DNA of 64,000 nt from Streptomyces lydicus (GCF_000717345.1 NZ_JNZA01000036.1:62001-126000); one strand, 5' to 3'. Counted from the first letter of the stretch, positions 32,529 through 41,521 are shown. A program made the numbers and translations. The notes: generated by a model from the letters alone, not told the origin.

Positions 32529-33803
32529 ATGACCGCTATGACTCCTGGCTCGAACCTCCCGCTCACCGCCGCGCGGGTGGCGGTGGACGTCACCGCCCCC
32601 GTGCGGCTGGACGTGTCGGGCCTGCTGCTCGCCGCCGACGGCAAGGTGCGCTCCGACGCCGACTTCGTCTTCTACAACCAGCCCGCCGGGCCGGGCGTGA
32701 CGCACTCCGCGGCGCCCGCCGGCGGCGACACCATCACGGTGGACACCGCCGCGGTCCCCGACGGCATCGAGAAGATCGTGGTCACCGCGAGCCTGGACGC
32801 CGCCGGCGCGACCTTCGCCGGCACCGAGCCGACCGCCACGGTCCGCAATGCCGACGACGGCAGCGCCCTCGCCTCCTTCACCCCGCCGCGGCTGGGCAGC
32901 GAGACCGCGCTGGTGGTCGTCGAGATCTACCGGCGGGCCGGCGCCTGGAAGGTGCGCGCGGTCGGCCAGGGCTACGCCAACGGCCTCGCGGGGATCGCCA
33001 CCGACTTCGGCGTGACCGTCGACGAACCGGCCGCCCCGTCCGCCGCCACCCCGCAGGCACCCCCGGCGCCCCCGGCACCTGCCGCTCCCCCGGCCCCCGC
33101 CGACCAGTGGGCGCCGCCGGCCGGCGCCCCGGCCCCGGTCGCCCCGCCGCCGGCCGCCGCTCCCCCGGCCCCGCCCGTCGCACCGGCCGCCGCCGCGCCC
33201 GGCACCGGCACCGGCACCGGCACCGGCAAGGTCAACCTCGACAAGGGCCGGGTCAGCCTCCAGAAGAACCAGACCGTCTCCTTGGTCAAGGGCGGCCGGC
33301 CGCTGCTGGGCTCGGTCCGGATGGGCCTCGGCTGGGAGCCGGCCTTCCGCGGCAAGAACATCGACCTCGACGCCTCCGTCATCGCCTACGGCCCGGACCG
33401 CAAGAAGATCGACAACTGCTTCTTCGGCAAGCTGATGATCCTCGGCGGCGCCGTCCAGCACTCCGGCGACAACCTCACCGGCGAGGGCGCCGGCGACGAC
33501 GAGGCGATCACCGTCCACCTCGGCGGCCTGCCGCCCGAGGTGACCGGCCTGGTCTTCGTCGTCAACTCCTTCTCCGGCCAGAAGTTCTCCGACGTCGCCA
33601 AGGCGTACTGCCGCCTGGTCGACGACCGGACCGGCGAGGAACTGGTCCGCTTCGACCTCACCCACGCCGAGCCCCGTACGGGCGTGATGATGGCCAAGCT
33701 GATCCGGCAGTTCTCCGGCGAGTGGGAGATGACCGCGATGGGCGAATTCGTCGACGCGCGGACGGTGCGCGGCATGGTCAAGCCGGGCGGCCAGGCCCTG
33801 TGA
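32529..33803 (+). CDS. Double TerD-domain protein (tellurium resistance/stress family)
   Basis: The 424-residue protein has two TerD-like domains. The first (about 1-163) is diverged: ARVAVDVTAPVRLDVSGLLL, SDADFVFYNQP, IEKIVVTASLD. The second (about 233-424) is more typical: KVNLDKGRVSLQKNQTVSL, ASVIAYGPDRKKID, EAITVHLGGLPPEVTGLVFV, DLTHAEPRTGVMMAKL. They are joined by a 70-residue Ala/Pro linker ending in GTGTGTGTGK. TerD proteins bind calcium and act in stress defence in Ter clusters; no other ter genes are nearby. Its start ATG at 32529 is leader-poor. Confidence 0.9.
   Translation: MTAMTPGSNLPLTAARVAVDVTAPVRLDVSGLLLAADGKVRSDADFVFYNQPAGPGVTHSAAPAGGDTITVDTAAVPDGIEKIVVTASLDAAGATFAGTEPTATVRNADDGSALASFTPPRLGSETALVVVEIYRRAGAWKVRAVGQGYANGLAGIATDFGVTVDEPAAPSAATPQAPPAPPAPAAPPAPADQWAPPAGAPAPVAPPPAAAPPAPPVAPAAAAPGTGTGTGTGKVNLDKGRVSLQKNQTVSLVKGGRPLLGSVRMGLGWEPAFRGKNIDLDASVIAYGPDRKKIDNCFFGKLMILGGAVQHSGDNLTGEGAGDDEAITVHLGGLPPEVTGLVFVVNSFSGQKFSDVAKAYCRLVDDRTGEELVRFDLTHAEPRTGVMMAKLIRQFSGEWEMTAMGEFVDARTVRGMVKPGGQAL
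33201..33229 (+). repeat. Hexanucleotide repeat in the TerD linker
   Basis: GGCACC is repeated nearly five times in a row and encodes alternating Gly-Thr at the end of the linker. It keeps the reading frame, so copy number could vary between strains without breaking the gene. Confidence 0.8.
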
Positions 33804-33807
33804 CGCG

Positions 33808-33862
33808 GGCGGCCGCCGGGCTCCGCACGGCCCGGCCGGCCCCCGTCCTCCGGCCGGCCGCC
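33808..33862. terminator. Probable bidirectional terminator region
   Basis: GGCGGCCG (33808-33815) is complementary to CGGCCGCC (33855-33862), with other GGCC-rich pairs between. It fills the space between the convergent TerD and LLM oxidoreductase genes. Confidence 0.5.
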
Positions 33863-33863
33863 G

Positions 33864-34910
33864 TCACGCCGCCGGCAGCCGGCCGGCCGTGCGCCCGGTG
33901 AGCCCGGCCACCCGCGCCAGCCGTTCGTACGACTCCAGCAGCGCCGCCCGGTCGTGGGTACTGGTCGTGACCAGCACCTCGTCCGCGGCGGCGGCGTCGA
34001 TCAGCGTGCCGAGGGCGTCCGCGACCTGCTCCTCCGTGCCGTGGAGCTGGCCGCGCAGCGCGTCCTCGTAGAAGCCGCGCTCACGCTCCGTCAGCGCGGC
34101 CGCGGCCGCCGGGCCGTCGTCGGCGGGCCGCAGCGGCGGGAAGACACCATGGGTGCGGGAGTACGCCAGGGCGCGGGCCTCCGGCAGCAGCAGCCGGCGC
34201 GCCTGCGCGGTGGTGGCGGCGACCGCCACCGTCCCCGAGATGACGACGTAGGGACGCGGCCACAGGACCGACGGGCGGAACGCGTCGCGGTAGGCGGCGA
34301 TCGCGTCCAGCATCCTGCGGCGGTCGCGCAGGTCGCCGATGACCAGCGCCAGCCCGGTCTCCGCGGCGACCCGGGCGCCGGCGCCGGTCGCCAGGACGAA
34401 CGCCGGGACCCGCAGCCCCTCGGCGGGCCGGGCGTGGACCTGCGGGTGGGTGGTCTGGGTGCCGGTGAAGTAGCCGAGCAGTTCGGTGAGTTGGGCGCCG
34501 AAGTCCTCGGCCGCGTCCTTCCCGGTGCCCAGCGCCCGGCGGATGCCGCCGGTGAAGCCGACCGACCGGCCCAGGCCCATGTCGATCCGGCCGGGGAAGA
34601 GCGACTCCAGCACCCCGAACTGCTCGGCGACCACCAGTGGCCGGTGGTTGGGCAGCATCACCCCGCCGGTGCCGACCCTGATCGTGGCGGTCGCCGCGGC
34701 CACCGCGGCGGCCAGCACCGTGGGCGCCGACCCGGCGACCCCGGGCACGCCGTGGTGCTCGGACACCCAGAACCGGTGATAGCCGAGCTGCTCGGCGCGG
34801 CGCGCCAGGGCGACGGTGTCGCGCAGCGCCGCCGCGTCCGGATGCCCTTCCCTGGTGCGGGAACGGTCCAGGATCGAGAATTGTGTCGTCCGTGTCGTCG
34901 AGCTCACCAC
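33864..34910 (-). CDS. LLM-class flavin-dependent oxidoreductase
   Basis: The 348-residue protein belongs to the luciferase-like monooxygenase superfamily (MsnO8-like subgroup). It starts TTRTTQFSILDRSRTREG and has LGYHRFWVSEHHGVPGVAGS, IRVGTGGVMLPNHRPLVVAE, PGRIDMGLGRSVGFTG, and a late HGTEEQVADALGTL. It would use a reduced flavin or F420; which one cannot be told. It is divergent from a methyltransferase gene across a short promoter region. Such proteins oxidise or hydroxylate small molecules, and no substrate is suggested by the context. Confidence 0.9.
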   Translation of the reverse strand: MVSSTTRTTQFSILDRSRTREGHPDAAALRDTVALARRAEQLGYHRFWVSEHHGVPGVAGSAPTVLAAAVAAATATIRVGTGGVMLPNHRPLVVAEQFGVLESLFPGRIDMGLGRSVGFTGGIRRALGTGKDAAEDFGAQLTELLGYFTGTQTTHPQVHARPAEGLRVPAFVLATGAGARVAAETGLALVIGDLRDRRRMLDAIAAYRDAFRPSVLWPRPYVVISGTVAVAATTAQARRLLLPEARALAYSRTHGVFPPLRPADDGPAAAAALTERERGFYEDALRGQLHGTEEQVADALGTLIDAAAADEVLVTTSTHDRAALLESYERLARVAGLTGRTAGRLPAA

Positions 34911-34981
34911 CTCTGCTTCAACGTCCGTACGCCCGCCAGATTCCCCGGTCCGCCCCCCCCGGGCGGCACAAGGAGCGTCCG

Positions 34982-35872
34982 ATGCCGCAGCAGCAGCCGC
35001 CGGCCGGCGCGGCCGGCCCCGCGGATCACCCGGACGGCGCAGCCCCGCCGCCCGACCTTCCCGAGCGGGTCGTGGAGATCTACGGCGAGCACGACCTGAG
35101 CACCGTCCCGGCCTTCGCCGGCGGCTTCATCAACTTCGGCTACTGGGCCGAGGTGCCGCAGGCCGCCGGGCGCCGGCTGACCGAGGCCGACCGGGTGCGC
35201 AGCGAGCAGGACCTCTACCGCCTGGTGCTCGGCGCCCTCGGCCCGGTGCGGGGCCGCTCGGCGCTGGAGGTCGGCTGCGGGCGCGGGCTGGGCTGCGCGC
35301 TGGCGCTGCGGGAGTACGGGCTGGGCGCGGTGACCGGTCTGGACGCGCACCCCGACCAGATCTCCCGCGCCCGGGAGGCGAACGCGGCGCTGCTCGACGC
35401 GGGGACGGCGGCGGGGACGGGCCGGCTGGAGTTCGTGCTGGGGGCCGCCGACCGCCTTCCGCTGCCCGGCGGCGCCGTCGACGTCGTCTACTCGGTCGAG
35501 GCCGCGCAGCACTTCCGGGACCTGCCGGGTTTCGCGCGGGAGACGGCGCGGGTGCTGCGCCCGGGCGGGCGGCTGGCGCTGACGACGTTCTTCGCCCGTA
35601 CCCGCGCGGCCGCCCGCGAGCTGCCCGGGCTGCTGCCGCCGTACGCCGACGGCCTGGACGTGCCGTACGTGGTCGACGAGGTGGCCGCGACGCTGGCCGC
35701 GGCGGGCCTGCGCGACGTCCGGGTGCGGGCGGTCGGTGCGGGGGTGTGGGAGCCCTACGACCGGTATCTGGCCCAGCAGCACGAGCCGCGGGACGGCTGG
35801 GCGCGCCGCTATCTGACGGCCTACCGGGCGGGGCTGCTGGACTACTACCTCCTGACGGCGGCGGCCGGCTGA
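34982..35872 (+). CDS. SAM-dependent methyltransferase
   Basis: The 296-residue protein starts at ATG 34982 after AAGGAGCGTCCG. Motif I is ALEVGCGRGLGCALALREYG, with the acidic residue in VTGLDAHPDQISRARE, and VDVVYSVEAAQHFRDLPGFA is the typical post-motif. The N-terminal FINFGYWAEVPQA suggests the erythromycin/sterol C-methyltransferase-like group of small-molecule methyltransferases. Substrate is unknown; no biosynthetic cluster surrounds it. It is divergent from the flavin-dependent oxidoreductase gene. Confidence 0.88.
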   Translation: MPQQQPPAGAAGPADHPDGAAPPPDLPERVVEIYGEHDLSTVPAFAGGFINFGYWAEVPQAAGRRLTEADRVRSEQDLYRLVLGALGPVRGRSALEVGCGRGLGCALALREYGLGAVTGLDAHPDQISRAREANAALLDAGTAAGTGRLEFVLGAADRLPLPGGAVDVVYSVEAAQHFRDLPGFARETARVLRPGGRLALTTFFARTRAAARELPGLLPPYADGLDVPYVVDEVAATLAAAGLRDVRVRAVGAGVWEPYDRYLAQQHEPRDGWARRYLTAYRAGLLDYYLLTAAAG

Positions 35873-35916
35873 GCCGTCGGCCGCCGCCGCGTGCAGGAGG
35901 GTGCGGCGCCGGCGGC

Positions 35917-37368
35917 CTAGCGCTGGCGGCGGTGCCGCTTCCAGGGGCCGGTGATGGCGAGCATGATGCCGGGCTCCTGGATGTTGGCGAACAGCGTGTG
36001 TCCGTCCGGGGAGAAGACCGGGCCGGTGAACTCGCTGAACTCCGGCTTGTCGGCGGTGCCGATGTTGAGCTCGTTGCGGGCGAGCGGGTAGGTGCGGCCG
36101 TCGTCGGTGGCGCCGAAGAGGTGCTGTACGCCCTCGCCGTCCTCGGCGATGATCAGCCCGCCGTAGGGGGAGACGGTGATGTTGTCGGGGCCGTCGAACG
36201 CGCCGTCCTTCCCGGGGTCGGGGTTGACGCCGAGCAGGACCTTCAGGGTCAGGGTCCGCCGCCGCGGGTCGTAGAACCACACCTGCCCGTCGTGCTGGAC
36301 GGGGCTCTCCTCACGGGCGAAGGAGGAGACGACGTACGCGCCGCCGTCGGCCCACCACAGGCCCTCCAGCTTGCGGGCGCGGGTGACCTCGCCGGCCGTG
36401 AACTGCTTGCGTACCGAGACCGTGCGGGCGTCGCGGTCGGGCACGTCGACCCAGTCGACGCCGTAGACGGTGCCGGTCCTCGTGGCGCGTGAGAGGTCGT
36501 CGACGAACCGGCCGCCGGAGTCGAAGCACTTGAACGCCTGGAGCACGCCGGCGTCGTCGGCGAGGGTGCGCAGCTTCCCGCGGCCGTGGTGGAAGCCGTG
36601 CGGCGGGGTCCAGCGGTAGAAGAGGCCGTTGGGTCCGGCGGCGTCCTCGGTCAGGTAGAGGTGGCCGCGCCGGGGGTCGACGACGACGGCTTCGTGGGCG
36701 TAGCGGCCGAGCGCCTTGACGGGCCGGGGGTCGCGGCCGGCCCGGAGGTCGCGCGGGTCGACCTCGAAGACGTAGCCGTGGTCCTTGGTCATGCCGTGCT
36801 GGCCGGCCTTGTCCTCGGTCTCCTCGCAGGTGAGCCAGGTGCCCCAAGGGGTGGTGCCGCCGGCGCAGTTGGTGGAGGTGCCGGCGATGCCGACCCGCTC
36901 GCCGACCGGGGTGCCGTCCTGGGCGACCTCGACGACGGTGCAGCCGCCGGACGCCGCCGGGTCGTAGACCAGCCCGTCGGTGAGCGGCACCGGGTGCGGC
37001 CAGTCGGCGCGCGGGCCCTTCAGCTCGTGGTTGTTGACGAGGAGGGTGGTGCCGCGGGGGCCGGCGAAGGTGCCGGTGCCGTCGTGGTTGGAGGGGGTGG
37101 TCTCACCGCTTTCGAGGGTGGTGACCCCGGAATGGGTGATGATCCGGTACGAGAACCCGGCGGGCAGCGCGAGGATGCCGTCGGGGTCGGGGAGGAGCGG
37201 CCCGTAGCCGAAGCCGTGGCCCGTCGCCGTGCCGTCCGCGGCGGGGTCCGGCAGTTCCTCGCCGAGCGCGCCCGGTGCGGTGGCCAGCACGCTGACGCTG
37301 CCGGCCAGCGCGACCCCCGCGCCGGCGAAGGCGGAACGCTTGGCGAAGTCTCTTCGGGTGAGCGGCAT
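35917..37368 (-). CDS. PhoX-family alkaline phosphatase (Tat-exported)
   Basis: The 483-residue protein begins with a Tat signal (TRRDFAKRSAFAGAGVALAG) and has the PhoX/DUF839 features: LLVNNHELKGPRADWPHPVP, NCAGGTTPWGTWLTCEETED, ALGRYAHEAVVVDPRRGHLY, LYLTEDAAGPNGLFYR and DGPDNITVSPYGGLIIAEDG. PhoX enzymes are secreted Ca2+/Fe3+-dependent phosphomonoesterases that scavenge phosphate. The upstream region holds a PHO-box-like repeat. It is the only phosphate-starvation gene recognised in the window. Confidence 0.92.
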   Translation of the reverse strand: MPLTRRDFAKRSAFAGAGVALAGSVSVLATAPGALGEELPDPAADGTATGHGFGYGPLLPDPDGILALPAGFSYRIITHSGVTTLESGETTPSNHDGTGTFAGPRGTTLLVNNHELKGPRADWPHPVPLTDGLVYDPAASGGCTVVEVAQDGTPVGERVGIAGTSTNCAGGTTPWGTWLTCEETEDKAGQHGMTKDHGYVFEVDPRDLRAGRDPRPVKALGRYAHEAVVVDPRRGHLYLTEDAAGPNGLFYRWTPPHGFHHGRGKLRTLADDAGVLQAFKCFDSGGRFVDDLSRATRTGTVYGVDWVDVPDRDARTVSVRKQFTAGEVTRARKLEGLWWADGGAYVVSSFAREESPVQHDGQVWFYDPRRRTLTLKVLLGVNPDPGKDGAFDGPDNITVSPYGGLIIAEDGEGVQHLFGATDDGRTYPLARNELNIGTADKPEFSEFTGPVFSPDGHTLFANIQEPGIMLAITGPWKRHRRQR

Positions 37369-37429
37369 TGTCGTCTCCTGGATGGCCGGTTTTCCACGCC
37401 CGTGTGCCTGCGCCGCACACGCTCTCGTG

Positions 37430-37451
37430 CGTCGTCGAACTCCAGTTGAAC
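37430..37451 (-). promoter_or_regulatory. Candidate PHO box upstream of phoX
   Basis: On the minus strand the units GTTCAACTGGA and GTTCGACGACG are directly repeated with an 11-base period, 62 bases before the phoX-like ATG. The Streptomyces PhoP unit, as I recall it, is near GTTCACCCGGC; the first unit matches at 8 of 11 and the second at about half. A third, weaker unit precedes them. Confidence 0.4.
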
Positions 37452-37476
37452 GCGGTGCGACATCCAGGAAGCAGTT

Positions 37477-37512
37477 GGGGCGGGCCGGGCCGTCGTACGG
37501 CCGGCCCGCCCC
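37477..37512. terminator. Long hairpin after the acidic-protein gene
   Basis: GGGGCGGGCCGGGCCGT (37477-37493) pairs with ACGGCCGGCCCGCCCC (37497-37512) with one bulged base and a CGT loop. It follows the stop of the minus-strand gene ending at 37533. Confidence 0.8.
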
Positions 37513-37532
37513 GTGCGGCGGAAGGGTCGGGG

Positions 37533-39044
37533 TCAGTCCGACTGCCGGGAGCGTGCCTTGAACGCGGCCTTGCGGGCCTCCTTGGCGGACTTCTTGTCCG
37601 GGTGCAGCCGGCCCATCGCCTCCAGGACATCGGCGGTGGCCGGGTGGTCGACCCGCCAGGCGGCGTCGAAGAAGCCGCTGTGCTGGTCGGTCAGGCCCTG
37701 GACCAGGTCGCGCAGCTCGGCCTCGGTGCCCTCGTCGGCGCCGTCCAGCTGGGCCGCGATGGTGTCCACCGTCAGCCAGAAGATCATGCCCTGGGAGGGC
37801 TCGGGGATGCCGGGCAGGCCGCGCTCGGCGAGCCAGACCCGGGCGAGGCCGCCCAGCTGCCGGTCGTCGAGCACCTCGCGCAGCGCGGGCTCGGCCTCCG
37901 GCGGGACCAGCGAGAGGGTCTGCTGCGCGGCGAGGCGGCGGCGCGGGGCGCCCTCGTCGTCACCGCGGGCGGCCGCGAGCAGGTCGCGGGCGGCGTCCAG
38001 CGGGGTGCGGGCGGCGAGCCACTGCTCGGACTCGGCCTGGGAGAGCGCCTGGGGGTAGTCGGGCAGCGCGTCGAGCAGCACATCGGCGCCCTTGTCGGTG
38101 AGGTCACCGACGGCGGGGGCGTGGGCGCCGGCGTCCTGCAGCCGGGCGCGGACCGCGTAGACGCCGAGCGGGGTGAGCCGGACCATGCCGTAGCGGGAGA
38201 CGTCCTCGTCGGTCAGCGGGCCGTCGTGCGGCGTCCCCGCGGAGCCCGCCGCGGAGCCCTGGACGGTCTCGCCCTCCTCGTCCAGCTCGTCGATGAGCGC
38301 CTCGTCGACCGGCTGGTACGTGACCAGGCCGATCGGCTCCAGCACCCGGAACTGGTCGTCCAGGCGCATCATCGCCTCGGAGACCTCTTCGAGGATGTCG
38401 TCGGTGGGCTCCTCCATGTCGTCGGGGACGATCATGGAGGCGGCCAGTGCGGGCAGCGGAACGTCCTGGTCGCCCTCGGCGAGGGCGGAGAGCAGGTAGA
38501 GGTTGCCGAGGATGCCGTCGAGCAGCTCGGCCTCCTGCTCGGGGTTCCAGTCGAGCGCGTCGAGGTCCAGCTCGCCGCCCTCGGTGAGCTGGTCGGCCAG
38601 GTCGGCGAGGTCGGGGGCGGCCGCGTCGGCGAGCACGGTCTCCATGCCGCCGAGCCAGATGTCGAGGATGTCCTGCGGGCTGCCGGAGGTGAGCAGCCGC
38701 AGCTCCTCGCCGGGGGTGGCGGTCCCGACGGCGGCGTCGTCGGGCAGCCCGTCGCCGTCCTCGGCGGTCTCCTCGATCTCGACCAGGCCGGTGTCGACCG
38801 CGAGCTGCCACGCCTCGGCCGCGTAGGCGGGCCCGTCCTCGTCGTCGGCCAGCCCCAGGTGCTCGGTGGCGTCGGTCAGCGCGTCCTGGAGGATCTCCCC
38901 GCCGACGCCGACCGGGACGCCCCGCTCGGCCCACCGGGCGAGCTTGGCCGCCCGGGCCATCAGGGGAGCGCTCAGCGCGTCCCGGGCCAGCTCCGCTTCG
39001 GAGTGCAGCCGCACCGGCGGCAGGGTGGGGCGGTCTGCGGACAT
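37533..39044 (-). CDS. Conserved acidic protein of unknown function
   Basis: This 503-residue cytosolic protein is very rich in Asp, Glu, Leu and Ala, with a basic last 25 residues (DKKSAKEARKAAFKARSRQ). It starts at ATG 39044 after GAGGAGCTGAGCACCTG. No catalytic motif is recognised. It looks largely helical: long runs such as QDILDIWLGGMETVLADAAA and DLADLADQLTEGGELDLDAL alternate with loops. I have seen similar unnamed proteins in other Streptomyces but cannot assign a family. It is alone, between PhoX and a secreted nuclease-like gene. Confidence 0.75.
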   Translation of the reverse strand: MSADRPTLPPVRLHSEAELARDALSAPLMARAAKLARWAERGVPVGVGGEILQDALTDATEHLGLADDEDGPAYAAEAWQLAVDTGLVEIEETAEDGDGLPDDAAVGTATPGEELRLLTSGSPQDILDIWLGGMETVLADAAAPDLADLADQLTEGGELDLDALDWNPEQEAELLDGILGNLYLLSALAEGDQDVPLPALAASMIVPDDMEEPTDDILEEVSEAMMRLDDQFRVLEPIGLVTYQPVDEALIDELDEEGETVQGSAAGSAGTPHDGPLTDEDVSRYGMVRLTPLGVYAVRARLQDAGAHAPAVGDLTDKGADVLLDALPDYPQALSQAESEQWLAARTPLDAARDLLAAARGDDEGAPRRRLAAQQTLSLVPPEAEPALREVLDDRQLGGLARVWLAERGLPGIPEPSQGMIFWLTVDTIAAQLDGADEGTEAELRDLVQGLTDQHSGFFDAAWRVDHPATADVLEAMGRLHPDKKSAKEARKAAFKARSRQSD

Positions 39045-39276
39045 CAGGTGCTCAGCTCCTCGGACGGACGACAGGCTCGTGCGCCGCCCAAGCGTAGACG
39101 GAATTCTCCGTATCTCGGACGGTTCACCCCCCGGCTGCCTGCCGGTGGCCCGAAGAACCTTGACAACTCCCTTGCGCACACCGGAGATTGACGCGCGTAG
39201 CGCGCACGGGCCCGGCCCTGCGCGCACAGTGCCGTGACACCCCCGTTCACCCCCCATTTCCCCTTCGGAGGCACGC

Positions 39277-41115
39277 ATGCCGTCCCGTCGTCCGCTCCGC
39301 CGACCGGTCACCGTCGCCGCGGTGGCCGCCGCCGCCCTCGCCGGCGGGCTGCTGACCGCCACGCAGTCCGCCTCGGCGGCCGGCACCCGGATCCACGACA
39401 TCCAGGGCAGCACCCGAATATCCCCGCTGGCCGGGCAGCAGGTCAGCGAGGTGCCCGGCACGGTCACCGCGGTCCGCTCGTTCGGCTCGTCGCGCGGCTT
39501 CTGGGTCCAGGACCCGCACCCGGACGACGACCCGGCCACCAGCGAGGCGGTCTTCGTCTTCACCGGCAAGGAGACCCCGCAGGTGGCCGTCGGTGACGCG
39601 GTCACCGTCTCCGGCACCGTCAGCGAGTACTACCCGGGCGGCAAGGACGCCGGGCTGCAGTCCGTTACCGAGATCACCAAGGCGACCTGGCAGAAGGGCT
39701 CCGCGGGCAACCCGCTGCCGGCCGCCTTCAAGCTCAACGCGGTGTCGGTGCCGAACCGGTACGCGCCCGCCGCGGGCGGCAAGAGCATCGAGTCGCTGAA
39801 GCTGCGCCCGGGCTCGTACGCGCTGGACCGCTACGAGTCGCTGGAGGGCATGCGGGTCTCGGTGTCGGACGCCCCGGTCGTCGGCCCGACCAACGCGTAC
39901 CACGAGCTGTGGGTGACGGCCGAGCCGCAGCACAACCGGACCGCCCGGGGCGGCGACCTCTACCGCTCCTACGCGGACCCGAACGGCGGCCGGGTCAAGG
40001 TGGCCTCCCTGATCCCCTTCGCCGAGCGGCCGTTCCCGGTGGCCGACGTCGGCAGCCGGCTGGCCGGCACCACCGCCGGACCGCTGGACTACGACAACTT
40101 CGGCGGCTACACCCTCCAGGCCACCGAGCTGGGCAAGCTCGCCGGCCGCGGCGCCGCGCCGGAGACCACCCGCAAGCAGCAGACCGGCGAGCTGGCGGTG
40201 GCCACCTACAACGTCGAGAACCTCTCCCCCGCCACCCCGCAGGCCAAGTTCGACCGGCTCGCCACCGCGCTGGTGCACAACCTGTCCTCCCCGGACGTCG
40301 TCGCGCTGGAGGAGGTCCAGGACGACAACGGCCCCACCGACGACGGCACGGTCACCGCCGGCGCCACCCTGAAGAAGCTCACCGACGCGATCAAGGCGGC
40401 CGGCGGCCCGGCGTACGAGTGGCGGCAGATCGACCCGGTCAACGACCAGGACGGCGGGCAGCCCGGCGGCAACATCCGGACCGCGTTCCTGTTCAACCCG
40501 GCGCGGGTGTCCTTCACCGACATCAAGGGCGGGGACGCCACCACCCCGGTGAAGGTGGTCGCCGACCACGGCAGGGCCACCCTGTCCGCGTCCCCGGGCC
40601 GGATCGCGCCCACCGACCCGGCGTGGAAGACCAGCCGCAAGCCCCTGGTCGGCCAGTTCTCGCTGCGGAACCGGCCGGGGAGCCGGGTCTTCGTGATCGC
40701 CAACCACTTCAACTCCAAGGGCGGCGACCAGGGCCTGGACAGCCGGTTCCAGCCCCCGGCCCGGAGCTCGGAGACCCAGCGCACCGCGCAGGCCCGGCTG
40801 GTCAACGGGTTCGTGAAGGAGCTGCTGGCCAAGGACGCCAAGGCCGACGTGGTGGTGGCCGGGGACCTCAACGACTACCAGTTCTCGCCGGCCCTGAAGG
40901 ACCTCACCGCCGGCGGGGTGCTCACCGACCTGGTCGGCGGGCTGCCGCGCGCCGAGCGGTACGGCTACGTCTACAACGGCAACTCGCAGGTGCTCGACCA
41001 CATCCTCACCAGCCGCCACCTGGCCCGGCCGGACTACGACATCGTGCACATCAACGCCGAGTTCGCCGACCAGGCCAGCGACCACGACCCGCAGGTGCTG
41101 CGGATCCGGCCCTGA
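39277..41115 (+). CDS. Secreted endonuclease/exonuclease/phosphatase-family protein
   Basis: The 612-residue protein has a signal peptide (RRPVTVAAVAAAALAGGLLT, cleavage near ASA at about 35). An OB-fold-like region follows (about 36-140, with GTVTAVRSFGSSRGFWVQDP and VGDAVTVSGTVSEYYPGG), as in the YhcR/ExeM type of extracellular nuclease. The C-terminal DNase I-like domain runs from about 308 (VATYNVENLSPATP, VVALEEVQDDNG, FVIANHFNSKGGDQG, VVVAGDLNDYQFSP, ASDHDPQVLRI) with the expected metal and catalytic His, Asp, Asn and Glu residues. It probably degrades extracellular nucleic acid or phosphoesters. Confidence 0.92.
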   Translation: MPSRRPLRRPVTVAAVAAAALAGGLLTATQSASAAGTRIHDIQGSTRISPLAGQQVSEVPGTVTAVRSFGSSRGFWVQDPHPDDDPATSEAVFVFTGKETPQVAVGDAVTVSGTVSEYYPGGKDAGLQSVTEITKATWQKGSAGNPLPAAFKLNAVSVPNRYAPAAGGKSIESLKLRPGSYALDRYESLEGMRVSVSDAPVVGPTNAYHELWVTAEPQHNRTARGGDLYRSYADPNGGRVKVASLIPFAERPFPVADVGSRLAGTTAGPLDYDNFGGYTLQATELGKLAGRGAAPETTRKQQTGELAVATYNVENLSPATPQAKFDRLATALVHNLSSPDVVALEEVQDDNGPTDDGTVTAGATLKKLTDAIKAAGGPAYEWRQIDPVNDQDGGQPGGNIRTAFLFNPARVSFTDIKGGDATTPVKVVADHGRATLSASPGRIAPTDPAWKTSRKPLVGQFSLRNRPGSRVFVIANHFNSKGGDQGLDSRFQPPARSSETQRTAQARLVNGFVKELLAKDAKADVVVAGDLNDYQFSPALKDLTAGGVLTDLVGGLPRAERYGYVYNGNSQVLDHILTSRHLARPDYDIVHINAEFADQASDHDPQVLRIRP

Positions 41116-41243
41116 AGCCGGGCCCTTGCGTCACCGGGTGTGACGCAGCCGTCACCCGATCGGCCCCGGTCCGGGCGCCAACTGTCGCCGGGGGTGGCGT
41201 ACTGGGCTCGTAAGCAACATTCGGCGAGACATGAGGAGTCATC

Positions 41244-41393
41244 ATGCCGAAGGCGCAGAACCGTAAGTCGGGTAACAAGGACCGTGCCGCCGAGCGGCGC
41301 TCCGACCAGCAGAAGCGGAAGCCGTCGGAGGAGTCCGCATCCGAGCGCACCCAGGACCTGAAGCGTTCGCGGAATGGCCTGACTGACGCGTGA
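41244..41393 (+). CDS. Small highly charged protein, 49 residues
   Basis: The ATG at 41244 has an excellent ribosome binding site (GAGGAG, five bases upstream). The peptide MPKAQNRKSGNKDRAAERRS continues with alternating Lys/Arg and Glu/Asp and ends RSRNGLTDA; it has no hydrophobic segment and should be disordered. A strong hairpin with a GUGA tetraloop follows 20 bases after the stop, so it looks like a complete transcription unit. I recognise no family, but the strong translation signals and terminator support a real gene. Confidence 0.75.
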   Translation: MPKAQNRKSGNKDRAAERRSDQQKRKPSEESASERTQDLKRSRNGLTDA

Positions 41394-41412
41394 TGGGCCT
41401 GTGAAGCCCGAG

Positions 41413-41442
41413 CGGCCGTCGCACCGTGAGGTGCGGCGGCCG
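41413..41442 (+). terminator. Hairpin with GNRA-type loop after the small gene
   Basis: CGGCCGTCGCACC (41413-41425) pairs with GGTGCGGCGGCCG (41430-41442), including one G-U pair, around a GTGA loop. Confidence 0.85.
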
Positions 41443-41521
41443 TTCCGCTTCCCGGCCGCCCCGTCCCACAACGTAGCGATCCTTAAGAATTCACCACAGT
41501 ACAACTAAGTGGACGTGAAAC

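Noticed and set aside
39241..39276. GTTCACCCCCC before the secreted nuclease gene as a PHO box
   Set aside because: Only one unit is present; the following 11 bases do not repeat it.
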